64,000 nt of DNA from Vibrio breoganii (lineage in GTDB: Bacteria; Pseudomonadota; Gammaproteobacteria; Enterobacterales; Vibrionaceae), in contig NZ_CP016177.1 of the NCBI RefSeq assembly GCF_001677275.1, forward strand, positions 1,054,001 through 1,118,000, in the 5' to 3' direction. Positions 38,572 through 47,984 of the stretch are shown here, piece after piece (within the stretch, counting starts at the first letter, position 1; each line of letters begins with the position of its first letter). The position numbers were made by a program, and so were the translations under genes. The notes beneath the pieces were generated by a model. The model saw nothing but the letters and a program-made list of their open reading frames with translations. It made no database searches and was not told the DNA's origin.

Positions 38572-40848
38572 TTATAGAGACTCAGTGAAAGTACGAGCGA
38601 TAACGTCTTTCTGCTGTTCTGCAGTTAGAGAGTTGAAACGCACAGCGTAACCCGATACACGGATAGTTAGCTGAGGGTACTTCTCTGGGTTCTTAACAGC
38701 GTCTTCTAGAGTTTCGCGGTTTAGAACGTTAACGTTAAGGTGTTGACCACCTTCAATGTCAGACTCATGGTGGAAGTAACCATCCATTAGACCAGCAAGG
38801 TTAGCGCGTTGGCTGCTTTCTTCTTTACCTAGTGCGTTAGGTACGATAGAGAAAGTGTAAGAGATACCGTCTTGAGCATCAGCAAATGGTAGTTTACCTA
38901 CTGAAGTTAGAGACGCTACCGCACCTTTTTCATCGCGACCGTGCATTGGGTTAGCACCAGGAGCGAAAGGAGCACCTGCTTGACGACCGTCTGGCGTGTT
39001 ACCAGTCTTCTTGCCGTAAACCACGTTTGAAGTGATTGTTAGGATAGACTGAGTAGGACGAGCATTACGGTAAGTCTTAAGCTTACGGATCTTGTTCATG
39101 AATACAGAAACAATTTCACAAGCGATATCATCTACGCGAGCGTCGTTGTTACCGAATTTCGGATAGTCGCCTTCGATGTTGAAGTCGATAGCGATGCCAT
39201 CTTCGTCACGAACTGGGCTTACTTTAGCGTACTTAATAGCAGCTAGTGAGTCAGCAGCAACAGATAGACCAGCAATACCACAAGCCATTGTACGAGCAAC
39301 GTCACGGTCATGAAGAGCCATAAGAGCTGCTTCGTAGCTGTACTTGTCGTGTGAGTAGTGGATTGCGTTTAGTGCAGTCACGTATTGGGTAGCTAGCCAA
39401 TCCATGAAGTGATCCATCTTGTCCCAAACGTCAGCGTAATCTAGCACTTCGTCAGTGATCTTAGGCATCTTAGGACCCACTTGGATCTTAAGTTTCTCAT
39501 CCACACCACCGTTGATAACGTAAAGTAGTGTTTTAGCAAGGTTTGCACGAGCACCAAAGAACTGCATTTGCTTACCAACAATCATTGGAGATACACAACA
39601 AGCGATTGCGTAGTCGTCAGATTCTAGGTCAGGACGCATTAGGTCATCGTTTTCGTACTGGATAGAAGAAGTATCGATAGATACCTTCGCACAGAAACGC
39701 TTAAAGCCGTCAGGTAGTTGCTCAGACCAAAGAACAGTGATGTTCGGCTCTGGGCTTGGACCCATAGTGTATAGGCTGTTTAGGAAACGGAAGTTAGAAC
39801 GAGTAACTAGCGTACGTCCGTCAAGACCCATACCACCCATTGATTCTGTTGCCCAGATTGGGTCACCAGAGAACAACTCATCGTATTCTGGAGTACGTAG
39901 GAAACGAACCATACGTAGCTTCATTACGAAGTGGTCAATCATTTCTTGAGCTTCTACTTCAGTGATTTTGCCAGCAGCAATGTCACGCTCGATGAAGATA
40001 TCAAGGAAAGATGAAGTACGACCAAGAGACATAGCCGCGCCGTTTTGAGATTTAACCGCTGCTAGGTAACCGAAGTAAGTCCACTGGATAGCTTCTTGAG
40101 CAGTTTGAGCTGGCTCAGAGATATCACAGCCGTACTTAGCTGCCATTTCTTTCATTTGACCAAGTGCACGGTACTGCTCTTGCAGTTCTTCACGCAGTTG
40201 CATAGTCAATTGTAGGTCTTCACCGCCTTCCAGTTTCTCTTGAGTAGAGTGGAACTGTGCAGCTTTGTTCTTCATTAGGAAGTCGATTCCGTAAAGAGCA
40301 ACGCGACGGTAATCACCGATGATACGACCACGGCCGTATGCATCTGGAAGACCAGTTAGAACACCAGACTTACGACATTTTAGGATGTCAGGAGTGTAAA
40401 CATCGAAAACACCAGCATTGTGTGTTTTGCGGTATTCAGAGTAGATTTTGTTAACTTCTGGATCCAGTTCACGATCGTATGCCTTGCACGAACCCGCAAC
40501 CATACGGATACCACCGTTAGGGATAAGAGCGCGCTTAAGTGGTGCTTCAGTTTGAAGACCAACGATAGTTTCAAGATCTTTGTTGATGTAACCAGCGTCG
40601 TGAGACGTGATGGTAGAGATAACAGAAGTATCGAAATCTACAGGAGCGTGGGTGCTGTTCTCTTGCTTGATGCCTTCCATAACTTTAGCCCAAAGCGCGT
40701 CAGTCGCTTCAGTACCTTCAGTTACTAGGAAAGACTCATCGCCTTCATATGGCGTGTAGTTCTTTTGAATGAAGTCACGAACGTTTACGTCGTTTTGCCA
40801 GTCACCTGCCGCAAAACCTTCCCAAGCTTTAGCAAATTGCTCTGCCAT
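38572..40848 (-). CDS. pflB: Formate C-acetyltransferase (pyruvate formate-lyase)
   Basis: Cleaves pyruvate with CoA to acetyl-CoA and formate in anaerobic growth. The 758-residue protein is close to E. coli Pfl[17 protein letters not shown] near the start, the adjacent catalytic cysteines in AIACCVSPM (about residue 415-420), and the glycyl radical Gly733 in RVSGYAVRF. Activated by PflA encoded two genes downstream. An FNR-like site and unusual hairpins lie upstream. Strong codon bias suggests high expression. Confidence 0.97.
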   Translation of the reverse strand: MAEQFAKAWEGFAAGDWQNDVNVRDFIQKNYTPYEGDESFLVTEGTEATDALWAKVMEGIKQENSTHAPVDFDTSVISTITSHDAGYINKDLETIVGLQTEAPLKRALIPNGGIRMVAGSCKAYDRELDPEVNKIYSEYRKTHNAGVFDVYTPDILKCRKSGVLTGLPDAYGRGRIIGDYRRVALYGIDFLMKNKAAQFHSTQEKLEGGEDLQLTMQLREELQEQYRALGQMKEMAAKYGCDISEPAQTAQEAIQWTYFGYLAAVKSQNGAAMSLGRTSSFLDIFIERDIAAGKITEVEAQEMIDHFVMKLRMVRFLRTPEYDELFSGDPIWATESMGGMGLDGRTLVTRSNFRFLNSLYTMGPSPEPNITVLWSEQLPDGFKRFCAKVSIDTSSIQYENDDLMRPDLESDDYAIACCVSPMIVGKQMQFFGARANLAKTLLYVINGGVDEKLKIQVGPKMPKITDEVLDYADVWDKMDHFMDWLATQYVTALNAIHYSHDKYSYEAALMALHDRDVARTMACGIAGLSVAADSLAAIKYAKVSPVRDEDGIAIDFNIEGDYPKFGNNDARVDDIACEIVSVFMNKIRKLKTYRNARPTQSILTITSNVVYGKKTGNTPDGRQAGAPFAPGANPMHGRDEKGAVASLTSVGKLPFADAQDGISYTFSIVPNALGKEESSQRANLAGLMDGYFHHESDIEGGQHLNVNVLNRETLEDAVKNPEKYPQLTIRVSGYAVRFNSLTAEQQKDVIARTFTESL

Positions 40849-40909
40849 GATGTACCTACCTTATTAGTAGCAAAAACACGTGCCGTCCCACTACTCAAAA
40901 TTGAGCAGC

Positions 40910-40938
40910 TAAGTGTCGCAAGCGACACAGCACACTTA
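40910..40938 (-). promoter_or_regulatory. Two mutually exclusive hairpins in the pflB leader
   Basis: The perfect stem GTGTCGC-AA-GCGACAC (40913-40928) shares its left arm with TAAGTGT / ACACTTA (40910-40916 with 40932-40938). Only one can form at a time. It lies 62-90 nt before the pflB start. Confidence 0.5.
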
Positions 40939-41097
40939 AGATTAATAACAATATGGATAAGTTTAGTATCAACCTAATACTTATTCATATTGGTACGAAC
41001 CAATCAACAAACAAGTCAATCTTCAAAAATAATTATAAGTTTTAAACTAAATTAATAAAAGCATTTTTTTGCAATCTTTGAACTCAGTTTCACTTAG

Positions 41098-41111
41098 TTG
41101 ACATTACTCAA
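41098..41111 (-). promoter_or_regulatory. FNR-like site upstream of pflB
   Basis: TTGACATTACTCAA agrees with TTGAT-N4-ATCAA at 8 of 10 positions, about 250 bp upstream of pflB. E. coli pfl has far-upstream FNR-dependent promoters. Imperfect, so moderate support. Confidence 0.45.
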
Positions 41112-41167
41112 AAGTATTACAGATTTTTAGACGACTTTTGCCCAGTAATCAAACTCTAATTTGCAAC

Positions 41168-41194
41168 AAAGGGTAGTGCGTTAGCACTACCCTT
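41168..41194 (-). terminator. Hairpin after the DUF3360 gene
   Basis: Stem AGGGTAGTGC / GCACTACCCT with a four-base loop, ten bases beyond the stop; only a short, interrupted T-tract follows on the - strand. Confidence 0.65.
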
Positions 41195-41203
41195 GAATAT
41201 GCA

Positions 41204-42745
41204 TTACAGGAACGCTTTCAAACCGTACTGTGATTCAAGCATACCTACAGCTAGCATTGCTACTAGACATACTACGAATACACCCACAGGGATAATGATT
41301 TTATCTGCGAACGATAGACGTGAAGAACGCTCTTTGTCACCGATGAGACCGTTGTTGTCCAAGAACATAGTCAGAGCCCATGCAAGAACTGGGTTAGTCA
41401 CTACAGCCGCAAAGATACAGATACCTGCTGCTTGTGAGTCTTTAGTTTCTCTAACCATCTGCATACCCGCTTCTAGAAGCGGTAGGAATACACCTACAAG
41501 CAGTGCAATACGCATCACTGGAGGCCATACAGCAACATCCATTGGGAAACCAAGGATAGCAACGACAATACACATTGCGCCTAACAAGATTGCGCCGCCT
41601 GGAATAGGACGCTTAGCAATTGCAGCTGGGATCATGTACGTGCCCCAAGATGACGTGATGTTACCACCACCTACTGCAGTACCGACAATCTGACGAACCG
41701 AACACATGGTCATAGTGTCATCTACGTCCATCAATACTTTTTCAGTCTTTTTAGGGTAGTTCAATTCTTGGAAGATACGGTGACCTAGGAAGTCAGGTGA
41801 CCACATTGCTACTGCAAGAATTGCAAACGGCAGAGATGCTACAAAGTGAGAAACATTTGGAAGACCCAGTTGCCAACCTTGTTCTGTGCTGCCCCACCAA
41901 TAAACAGGGTTCAGGTTAGGAATACCCATTTGCGTTTCAAACGTAAGGTCAAAACCTGCGCCTAAACCAAGCGCGATAATTAGGCCTGCAATAGCACAAA
42001 CAGGGATAGCCAACCAACGCATACCAATCTTAGCTAGGTAAGCATAGATAGCGATGTTAATACCCAGTACCACTAAACCAATGTAGCCAAGGCTACCTGC
42101 GGCAACGTCAGCAGACTGAAGACCTACAGCCCAAGATTGGATATCACCAATCTGACTCATGGTTCCGGTAAAGCCGAGGAAGATCAATAGACCGCCAGCG
42201 GTACCCTCTGAGGTGAGGTTAACGAGTTTCGAACCACCCTTAAAGAAGCTAAGCAATAAACCGAAGATACCAAGAAGAATAGCCAGCGCTAGAGGGTGAG
42301 CACCTGCAAGTGCAATAGAACCGATAAGAGGAATCATTGGACCGTGGTTACCGGCCAAGTTCGCTCTAGGGTTAAAGAAGCCAGAAGCAAGGATACAGAA
42401 TAGCAGCGCTGGGATAAGCATCTCTACACGAGCGACTTCGATAGCGAACTCTTTGCCTAGGTTAACGTGATCCCATGCTTGAGTTAGGCCATCAGCCCAA
42501 GACATCATTACTGCAGAGTACATTGCGATAATGCCGATAGTACCTGCTAGAGCTGGAACTAAATCTTCTAGTTCAAAGCGGAAATCACGACCAGGAAGGT
42601 TCAAACGGAAGCGGCGAGGCTTCATGATTTGTAGTTCGTGATCTAGGTAATCAGAACGGCTTGCGAATTCAGAGGCTGGTTTATGCAGTTCTGAATAGCT
42701 TTTTTCTTCAGCTTCAGACTGCTTGTTGTTGACAGCGTCGGACAT
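41204..42745 (-). CDS. DUF3360 family membrane permease
   Basis: A 513-residue polytopic protein. About 70 polar N-terminal residues precede roughly eleven membrane helices. Segments such as GFFNPRANLAGNHGPMIPLIGSI and TAVGGGNITSSWGTYMIPAAIAKRPIPGGAILLG resemble the SulP/NCS2 transporter fold. It matches, from memory, the DUF3360 family found mainly in vibrios. The substrate is unknown. It lies upstream of pflB in the same direction, with an FNR-like site before its promoter region, which hints at a job in anaerobic growth (inference). Confidence 0.7.
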   Translation of the reverse strand: MSDAVNNKQSEAEEKSYSELHKPASEFASRSDYLDHELQIMKPRRFRLNLPGRDFRFELEDLVPALAGTIGIIAMYSAVMMSWADGLTQAWDHVNLGKEFAIEVARVEMLIPALLFCILASGFFNPRANLAGNHGPMIPLIGSIALAGAHPLALAILLGIFGLLLSFFKGGSKLVNLTSEGTAGGLLIFLGFTGTMSQIGDIQSWAVGLQSADVAAGSLGYIGLVVLGINIAIYAYLAKIGMRWLAIPVCAIAGLIIALGLGAGFDLTFETQMGIPNLNPVYWWGSTEQGWQLGLPNVSHFVASLPFAILAVAMWSPDFLGHRIFQELNYPKKTEKVLMDVDDTMTMCSVRQIVGTAVGGGNITSSWGTYMIPAAIAKRPIPGGAILLGAMCIVVAILGFPMDVAVWPPVMRIALLVGVFLPLLEAGMQMVRETKDSQAAGICIFAAVVTNPVLAWALTMFLDNNGLIGDKERSSRLSFADKIIIPVGVFVVCLVAMLAVGMLESQYGLKAFL

Positions 42746-43356
42746 AAAATCCTCGTTAACTTATAGGTAGAAATAAATCTGGGTTAATTTGACACGTTCG
42801 CGTGAATCATTTGCGACGGCATAATTTCTCATACTTATTGAAATGTAGCACGTCGTTTTCGAAATAATCTTAGGCGAAAATTTGAAAAATACTCGTCAAA
42901 TTTGAATTTGTTGGCCGGAGTGTAACAAGGTCGCAACTTAGAACAATTGATCTTGATCAGTTAAAGAAAATTACTGAAATAAAAGTACATAAAGGGATCT
43001 GGGAACATAACCACGCTAAAAGTGTGGTAATTACACTTACATTCACAAAGTCCTATTTACCTTTGGTTACATTATCAGCACTCTTGCGCAAAATATGCTC
43101 AAAGCCACAAAGTTGTTGCTAATGTGTAAAAATGTGTGGTCTTTTTATCAGTTTCATTTACATTTATAGCCCTATAACGTGCTGTTGTTAGCGCGTTTAT
43201 TCGCCAATTATAACGTTGTATGTATATATAGGCGGTAAATATGACTAAATATCCTATAAATTCGCTGTTGTTGAACCATTGCTAATCGTTTGCGCAAATG
43301 GTACCTTTCTTTCATCAACATAGCCTGACACTAGGATTACAGGGAGAAACAAGCGC
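42746..43356. other. Divergent regulatory region, DUF3360 gene and amino acid transporter
   Basis: A 611-bp gap between divergent genes. It contains an FNR-like box (42947-42960) and AT-rich promoter-like sequence on both sides, such as a stretch around 43215-43260. No ArgR-type box could be found and no small gene is supported. Confidence 0.5.
42947..42960. promoter_or_regulatory. FNR-like box upstream of the DUF3360 gene
   Basis: TTGATCTTGATCAG matches TTGAT-N4-ATCAA at 9 of 10 positions, about 200 bp before the DUF3360 start and 400 bp before the transporter ATPase. Confidence 0.6.
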
Positions 43357-44127
43357 ATGACGGATGTACCCGCGCTAAGAATTAATAATCTGCATAAAAC
43401 CTTTGGACAGAACGAAGTACTGAAAGGCATCTCACTTGATGCACATAAAGGCGACGTCATCTCTATCATTGGTAGCTCAGGCTCAGGTAAAAGTACTTTT
43501 CTTCGCTGTATTAACCTTTTAGAGACACCTACAGCTGGTGAAATCTGGGTAAACGGCGAACTGATTGAGATGAAAAATAATCGTCTCGGTGAACCTTTCC
43601 CATCAAACGCTAAACAAGTACAACGAATTCGTTCTCGACTCGCTATGGTATTCCAAGGCTTTAACCTTTGGTCACATATGACTGTATTAGAGAACGTGAT
43701 CGAAGCGCCTGTACATGTTCTTGGTGTACCAAAAGCACAAGCTATCGAAAATGCGAAACAGATCCTGCAAAAAGTGGGACTGTACGAGCGCAAAGATTAC
43801 TACCCAGGTCACCTTTCTGGTGGTCAGCAACAGCGTGCAGCAATAGCGCGTGCGTTGGCGGTAGACCCTGAAGTAATGCTATTTGACGAACCTACCTCTG
43901 CTCTGGATCCAGAGTTAGTAGGCGAAGTGCTTGGCGTTATGCGTGACCTTGCCGAAGAAGGCCGCACTATGTTGGTTGTGACACACGAAATGGCATTTGC
44001 TCGTGATGTGTCTAACCACGTTATGTTCTTGCATCAAGGTTTAGTTGAAGAGCAGGGCGACCCTGCCAAGCTATTCACTAGCCCTGAATCAGAACGCCTA
44101 CAACAGTTTATTTCATCAATTTACTAA
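43357..44127 (+). CDS. Polar amino acid ABC transporter, ATP-binding protein
   Basis: A 256-residue HisP/ArtP/GlnQ-type ATPase: Walker [16 protein letters not shown], the RSRLAMVFQGFNLWSHMTVLENV Q-loop region, signature LSGGQQQRAAIARALA, Walker B VMLFDEPTSALDPE. The insertion around ELIEMKNNRLGEPFP is typical of the HisP/OccP subgroup, pointing to arginine, ornithine, lysine or histidine. AGGGAGAA precedes the start. First gene of a four-gene transporter cluster. Confidence 0.9.
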   Translation: MTDVPALRINNLHKTFGQNEVLKGISLDAHKGDVISIIGSSGSGKSTFLRCINLLETPTAGEIWVNGELIEMKNNRLGEPFPSNAKQVQRIRSRLAMVFQGFNLWSHMTVLENVIEAPVHVLGVPKAQAIENAKQILQKVGLYERKDYYPGHLSGGQQQRAAIARALAVDPEVMLFDEPTSALDPELVGEVLGVMRDLAEEGRTMLVVTHEMAFARDVSNHVMFLHQGLVEEQGDPAKLFTSPESERLQQFISSIY

Positions 44128-44193
44128 ACGAAGTGCTCATAAAGCGCTCACTTAAACACAACAAAAAAACACTTAAATCACAGGAGTATGGAT

Positions 44194-44970
44194 ATGAAAA
44201 AGTGGTTATTGGCTGCGACACTAGCAGCAACAGCACTTTCTGGCGTTGCACAAGCGAAAGAATGGAAACAAGTTCGCTTTGGCATTGAGGGTGCTTACCC
44301 TCCATTTAGTAAAACTGAAGCCGATGGCTCACTAAGCGGCTTTGACGTAGATATGGCTAACGCGCTGTGTGAGGAGATGCAGGTTAAGTGTGTACTGGTT
44401 GCTCAAGATTGGGACGGTATCATTCCTTCTCTACTAGCACGTAAGTACGATGCGATTATCGCTGCAATGTCTATTACTGAAGAGCGTAAGAAGCGTATCG
44501 ACTTTACCGGTAAATACGCGCAAATTCCTAACAAGTTTATTGCTAAGAAAGGCGCTGACCTTGAGTTCACTAAAGCGGGTCTAGACGGCGTTAAGATCGG
44601 TGTTCAACGTGCAACTACTCACGACAAGTACCTATCTGATAACTACGACGGTCAAGTCGAGATCGTTCGTTACGGTTCTTTTGATGAAGCGTATCTTGAC
44701 CTTGCAAACGGCCGTATCGCGGCAGTACTGGGTGATGCATCAGCACTAGAAGAAGGTGTTCTTAACTCTGCTGAAGGCGACCAATACGAATTCGTTGGTC
44801 CTTCTCTAACGGATCCTCAGTGGTTCGGCGAAGGCATGGGCATCGCGACTCGCAAGCAAGATAAAGAGCTAACTGCAAAACTAGACGCTGCAATCCTTGC
44901 TCTACGTGAGAAGGGTGTATACGACGAGATTGCTGCTAAATACTTCAACTATGACGTATACGGCGAGTAA
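44194..44970 (+). CDS. Polar amino acid ABC transporter, periplasmic binding protein
   Basis: A 258-residue solute-binding protein: signal peptide ending GVAQA, then KQVRFGIEGAYPPFSKTEADGSLSGFDVDMANALC, the family-3 signature, and DWDGIIPSLLARKYDAIIAAMSIT. It resembles arginine/ornithine/lysine/histidine binding proteins (ArtJ, ArgT, AotJ). The ATG at 44194 is chosen over one at 44188 because AGGAG is then 7 rather than 1 nt away. A hairpin terminator follows. Confidence 0.9.
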   Translation: MKKWLLAATLAATALSGVAQAKEWKQVRFGIEGAYPPFSKTEADGSLSGFDVDMANALCEEMQVKCVLVAQDWDGIIPSLLARKYDAIIAAMSITEERKKRIDFTGKYAQIPNKFIAKKGADLEFTKAGLDGVKIGVQRATTHDKYLSDNYDGQVEIVRYGSFDEAYLDLANGRIAAVLGDASALEEGVLNSAEGDQYEFVGPSLTDPQWFGEGMGIATRKQDKELTAKLDAAILALREKGVYDEIAAKYFNYDVYGE

Positions 44971-44988
44971 GCCTCTTAGGTAACAGCT

Positions 44989-45026
44989 ATAGCCCGGTAA
45001 TAGATCGCTATTCCCGGGCTATTTTT
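44989..45026 (+). terminator. Internal terminator between binding protein and permeases
   Basis: A long near-perfect stem, ATAGCCCGG / CCGGGCTAT continued by AATAG / CTATT around loop ATCG, followed by five T. It probably lowers permease expression relative to the binding protein. Confidence 0.85.
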
Positions 45027-45140
45027 CACAGCCTCATCAGATGTTGTTTGATGAACGCTTCAGCGGTTTGTACTGTTGTAAACAGGCAACTGTCATCAAC
45101 TAGGACGCCAACATAGCCGTAATAGTGTTGGAAGATAATT

Positions 45141-45881
45141 ATGTTAGATTTACAGGGATATGAAGCCTCGATTCTCAGTGGAGCTTGGCTGACGTTACAG
45201 GTAGCTGTGCTATCACTGCTTTTGGCAGTAATACTCGGCATGGTGGGTGCTTTAGCTAAGCTATCTCCTTATCGTGTGGCCCGTGGTATTGCGACCCTTT
45301 ACACCACCATTATTCGTGGTATCCCAGACTTAGTGCTGATGATGCTGATTTTCTTCGGTGGCCAGATCCTGCTTAATAATAGCTTGTATGGCATCAACGA
45401 ATGGCTTAATGAGTACTTCACATCAAGCGATCCCAATCATGAGTGGGTAGCTTATGTTCCAGATTATATTGATGTTAGCCCTTATGTGGCGGGCATCCTT
45501 ACAATAGGCTTTATCTTTGGAGCCTATATGGCGGAAACCTTCCGCGGAGCGATAATGGCGGTCGACGCTGGCGAACTAGAGGCGGGTAAAGCCTACGGTA
45601 TGAGCCCAGTACTTGCCTTTAGACGCATTCTTTTACCGCAGATGATTCGACATGCACTGCCTGGCTTTGGTAACAACTGGTTGGTATTGCTAAAAACCAC
45701 CGCGCTCGTTTCCATAATTGGCTTGGAAGATATGGTTCGCGTGAGTGCTATGGCGGCGGGTACGACCAAGGCACCGTTTACCTTCTACATGGCGGTATCG
45801 TTGATTTTCTTATTGTTTACTGCGGTATCCACGGGCTTGTTAAAGCTTGTTGAACGCAAATTTAGTATCCAAGCGAGGTAG
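45141..45881 (+). CDS. Polar amino acid ABC transporter permease (HisQ-like)
   Basis: A 246-residue membrane permease with five to six helices and the HisMQ cytoplasmic EAA loop (ELEAGKAYGMSPVLAFRRILLPQMIRHALPGFGNNW). It begins MLDLQGYEASILSGAWLTLQVAVLSLLLAV, as in HisQ/OccQ. Its end lies 3 bp before the second permease, so both are translated together. It is separated from the binding-protein gene by a terminator hairpin. Confidence 0.92.
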   Translation: MLDLQGYEASILSGAWLTLQVAVLSLLLAVILGMVGALAKLSPYRVARGIATLYTTIIRGIPDLVLMMLIFFGGQILLNNSLYGINEWLNEYFTSSDPNHEWVAYVPDYIDVSPYVAGILTIGFIFGAYMAETFRGAIMAVDAGELEAGKAYGMSPVLAFRRILLPQMIRHALPGFGNNWLVLLKTTALVSIIGLEDMVRVSAMAAGTTKAPFTFYMAVSLIFLLFTAVSTGLLKLVERKFSIQAR

Positions 45882-45884
45882 GAC

Positions 45885-46568
45885 ATGGATTTCTCAATTA
45901 TCCTCGACAGCTTCGACATCTATTTAGAAGGCCTATACACCACGGTATGGCTGGTAGGCTTGGCGCTGATCATCGGTTTGTGTATTGCCATTCCTTTAGC
46001 CATTGCGCGCAACAGTAAAAACTGGTTGTTCGTAGGGCCGACTTGGGCATTTATCTATTTCTTCCGCGGCACGCCTTTATTGGTGCAGTTGTATCTGATT
46101 TATTACGGTATGGATCAGTTCTACCCAGTAAAAGATACCATGTGGGAGAATGCGTGGTTCTGTGCGTTAGTCGCATTTATCCTTAATACCTCAGCGTACA
46201 CCTCTGAAATCATACGTGGCGCTATTAATGGTTTACCTAAAGGTGAAGTGGAAGCGGCTAAGGCTTATGGTATGAGTCCATTTGCCACCTATCGTAGAAT
46301 CATTTTGCCAAGTGCACTTCGCCGTGCTTTGCCTGCTTACAGTAATGAAGTGATCTTCATGCTGCATGGCTCGGCCGTTGCAGGTATTGTCACCATACTT
46401 GATTTGACCGGTGCAGCGCGTTTGGTGAACTCTCGATACTACGCGCCGTTTGAGTCTTTCCTAACGGCAGGCCTGTTCTATATGAGTTTGACCTTCATTA
46501 TCTTGTTCGTATTCAAACATGCAGAGAAGAAATTCTTAGCGTATCTAAGACCATTAGAATCGAAATAG
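45885..46568 (+). CDS. Polar amino acid ABC transporter permease (HisM-like)
   Basis: A 227-residue permease partner of the preceding gene, with the EAA loop EVEAAKAYGMSPFATYRRIILPSALRRALPAYSNE and the typical FRGTPLLVQLYLIYYG segment. Together with the ATPase and binding protein it forms a complete importer for a basic amino acid. A terminator follows. Confidence 0.92.
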   Translation: MDFSIILDSFDIYLEGLYTTVWLVGLALIIGLCIAIPLAIARNSKNWLFVGPTWAFIYFFRGTPLLVQLYLIYYGMDQFYPVKDTMWENAWFCALVAFILNTSAYTSEIIRGAINGLPKGEVEAAKAYGMSPFATYRRIILPSALRRALPAYSNEVIFMLHGSAVAGIVTILDLTGAARLVNSRYYAPFESFLTAGLFYMSLTFIILFVFKHAEKKFLAYLRPLESK

Positions 46569-46584
46569 AAACACGATAAATCTA

Positions 46585-46618
46585 AAGCCGACTTGATGAA
46601 GATCCAGTCGGCTTTTTT
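46585..46618 (+). terminator. Rho-independent terminator after the permease genes
   Basis: Stem AAAGCCGACT / AGTCGGCTTT with a T-run. Confidence 0.88.
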
Positions 46619-46784
46619 GTGCTTATTATTCATGGTTTATGCATTGAGGGTTTATGCGTTACTGAACGATAAAATTTAATCATCTAGACGACAAATAATC
46701 GGATTAGTCCAGATCCTAACAATCTGTTTCAATACCGCCCAAGCAAAGAGTCAGTTCTATTTTATCTGCAAATTGGGTATATAA

Positions 46785-46937
46785 ATGTTTGAAATCGAAG
46801 ACGTAGTGGTAGCAACCAAGGGTATTGATCTTGGCCAAATGGTAGTCACAGGTTTAAGCGCGGGTGGGTATTATGTCCATGTAACCGTAGACAGTATGAC
46901 ATTGACATACCCAGCGCGTGACCTAAGCAAAGCATAA
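46785..46937 (+). CDS. Small hypothetical protein (50 aa)
   Basis: A 50-residue frame starting MFEIEDVVVATKG and ending ARDLSKA. It alternates hydrophobic and polar residues in a beta-like pattern (GQMVVTGLSAGGYYVHVTVD) and has no membrane segment. Only weak ribosome-site similarity (TTGGG) is visible. A bidirectional terminator follows just after the stop, which supports a real transcription unit. No family recognised. Confidence 0.6.
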   Translation: MFEIEDVVVATKGIDLGQMVVTGLSAGGYYVHVTVDSMTLTYPARDLSKA

Positions 46938-46941
46938 AATA

Positions 46942-46969
46942 AAAAAGGTAGCCCAATGGCTACCTTTTT
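46942..46969. terminator. Bidirectional terminator between the small gene and xthA
   Basis: Stem AAAAGGTAGCC / GGCTACCTTTT with loop CAAT and flanking A/T runs. Confidence 0.9.
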
Positions 46970-46986
46970 ACGTTTCAAGTGGGCAA

Positions 46987-47793
46987 CTATTTAAAGGTTG
47001 CCCAGATCGGAGCGTGATCAGAAGGCTTCTCGATGCCACGCAGTTCGTAATCAACCTCTGATTCGATACATTTCTCTGCAAGAGAAGGCGTTGCCAATAC
47101 CACATCAATACGTAAGCCTCGATTATCAGGGAAGCCCTTAGAGCGATAATCAAACCACGAAAAACGGTCATTCACTTCAGGCTGCAGCTTGCGGAACGTA
47201 TCTTCAAAGCCCCAATCCATCAATGTCTTTAGCCACTCACGCTCTTCAGGTTGGAAAGAGCACTTACCCGTCTTAAGCCAGCGCTTACGATTTGGCTCGC
47301 CAATGCCTATATCCGCATCGATAGGGCTGATATTGATATCTCCCATAACAATTAACTGCTCTTCGCTGTTGTGATGATCAATTAGGTAGGTCATGAGATC
47401 TTTGTAGAACTGGCGCTTATAGGGATACTTAGTTTCATGGGAGATATTATCGCCCTGGGGAAAGTAGCCATTAAGGATGGTCACCGGCAGGCCTTGTGCG
47501 TCTTCTACTGTCACCATGATCATGCGCTTTTGATGATCTTCATTGTCAGTAGGGAAGCCTTTTTGTACTGAGATCGGCTCTTTCTTACAAAGCATTGCCA
47601 CACCATAATGGGCCTTTTGACCATGGTGATACACCTTATATCCCATTGCCTCGACGTCTTCGATAGGGAAGGCTTCGTCATGTACCTTGATTTCCTGCAG
47701 TCCGATAACGTCTGGCTGGTGCTTATCTATGATGGCTTGCAGTTGGTGAAGTCGGGCACGAAGGCCGTTGATATTGAAACTAATTACTTTCAT
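46987..47793 (-). CDS. xthA: Exodeoxyribonuclease III
   Basis: The major AP endonuclease and 3'-5' exonuclease of base excision repair. The 268-residue protein has the family blocks [13 protein letters not shown], the catalytic Glu in [30 protein letters not shown] and the terminal SDHAPIW with its essential Asp-His. Its length matches E. coli XthA. It ends the dinG-TauE-priC-ybaM-xthA run on the - strand. Confidence 0.96.
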   Translation of the reverse strand: MKVISFNINGLRARLHQLQAIIDKHQPDVIGLQEIKVHDEAFPIEDVEAMGYKVYHHGQKAHYGVAMLCKKEPISVQKGFPTDNEDHQKRMIMVTVEDAQGLPVTILNGYFPQGDNISHETKYPYKRQFYKDLMTYLIDHHNSEEQLIVMGDINISPIDADIGIGEPNRKRWLKTGKCSFQPEEREWLKTLMDWGFEDTFRKLQPEVNDRFSWFDYRSKGFPDNRGLRIDVVLATPSLAEKCIESEVDYELRGIEKPSDHAPIWATFK

Positions 47794-47819
47794 TATTCAA
47801 TTCCGTTGATTGAGCAGAG

Positions 47820-47984
47820 CTAGTCTTGTTGTTGTTTTTTACTGATCAGATCGCTCTTAACGATCTCAAGGGCAGAGAGAGCGGTATCGATATCTACCTC
47901 ATTGGATTCAAACAGGTAGATAAGGTCGACAGCCAGTTTAATGTCATCTGGTGCATTATCTAATGGCGATTTAGGTTCACTCAT
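47820..47984 (-). CDS. ybaM: YbaM family protein (DUF2496)
   Basis: A 54-residue protein: MSEPKSPLDNAPDDIKLAVD, then LIYLFESNEVDIDTALSALEIVKSD and a polar tail. This closely follows E. coli YbaM, which is also encoded beside priC. Its start overlaps the priC stop by one base (TAATG). Function unknown. Confidence 0.88.
   Translation of the reverse strand: MSEPKSPLDNAPDDIKLAVDLIYLFESNEVDIDTALSALEIVKSDLISKKQQQD

Larger units (their letters stand above)
40849..41203 (-). other. pflB promoter/leader region
   Basis: A 355-bp gap. Read toward pflB it holds an FNR-like site (41098-41111), a perfect inverted repeat ATTGGT-N4-ACCAAT (40989-41004), and two overlapping stems near the start codon (40910-40938). 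The AT-rich stretch 41020-41075 probably contains promoter elements. The DUF3360 gene's downstream hairpin lies at 41168-41194. Confidence 0.55.

Noticed and set aside
41193..41693. 166-residue frame opposite the DUF3360 gene
   Set aside because: Low-complexity Thr/Ile/Ala/Pro content that mirrors a membrane protein on the other strand; no ribosome site.
43254..43793. 179-residue frame opposite the amino acid ABC ATPase
   Set aside because: Antisense shadow of a firmly identified gene.
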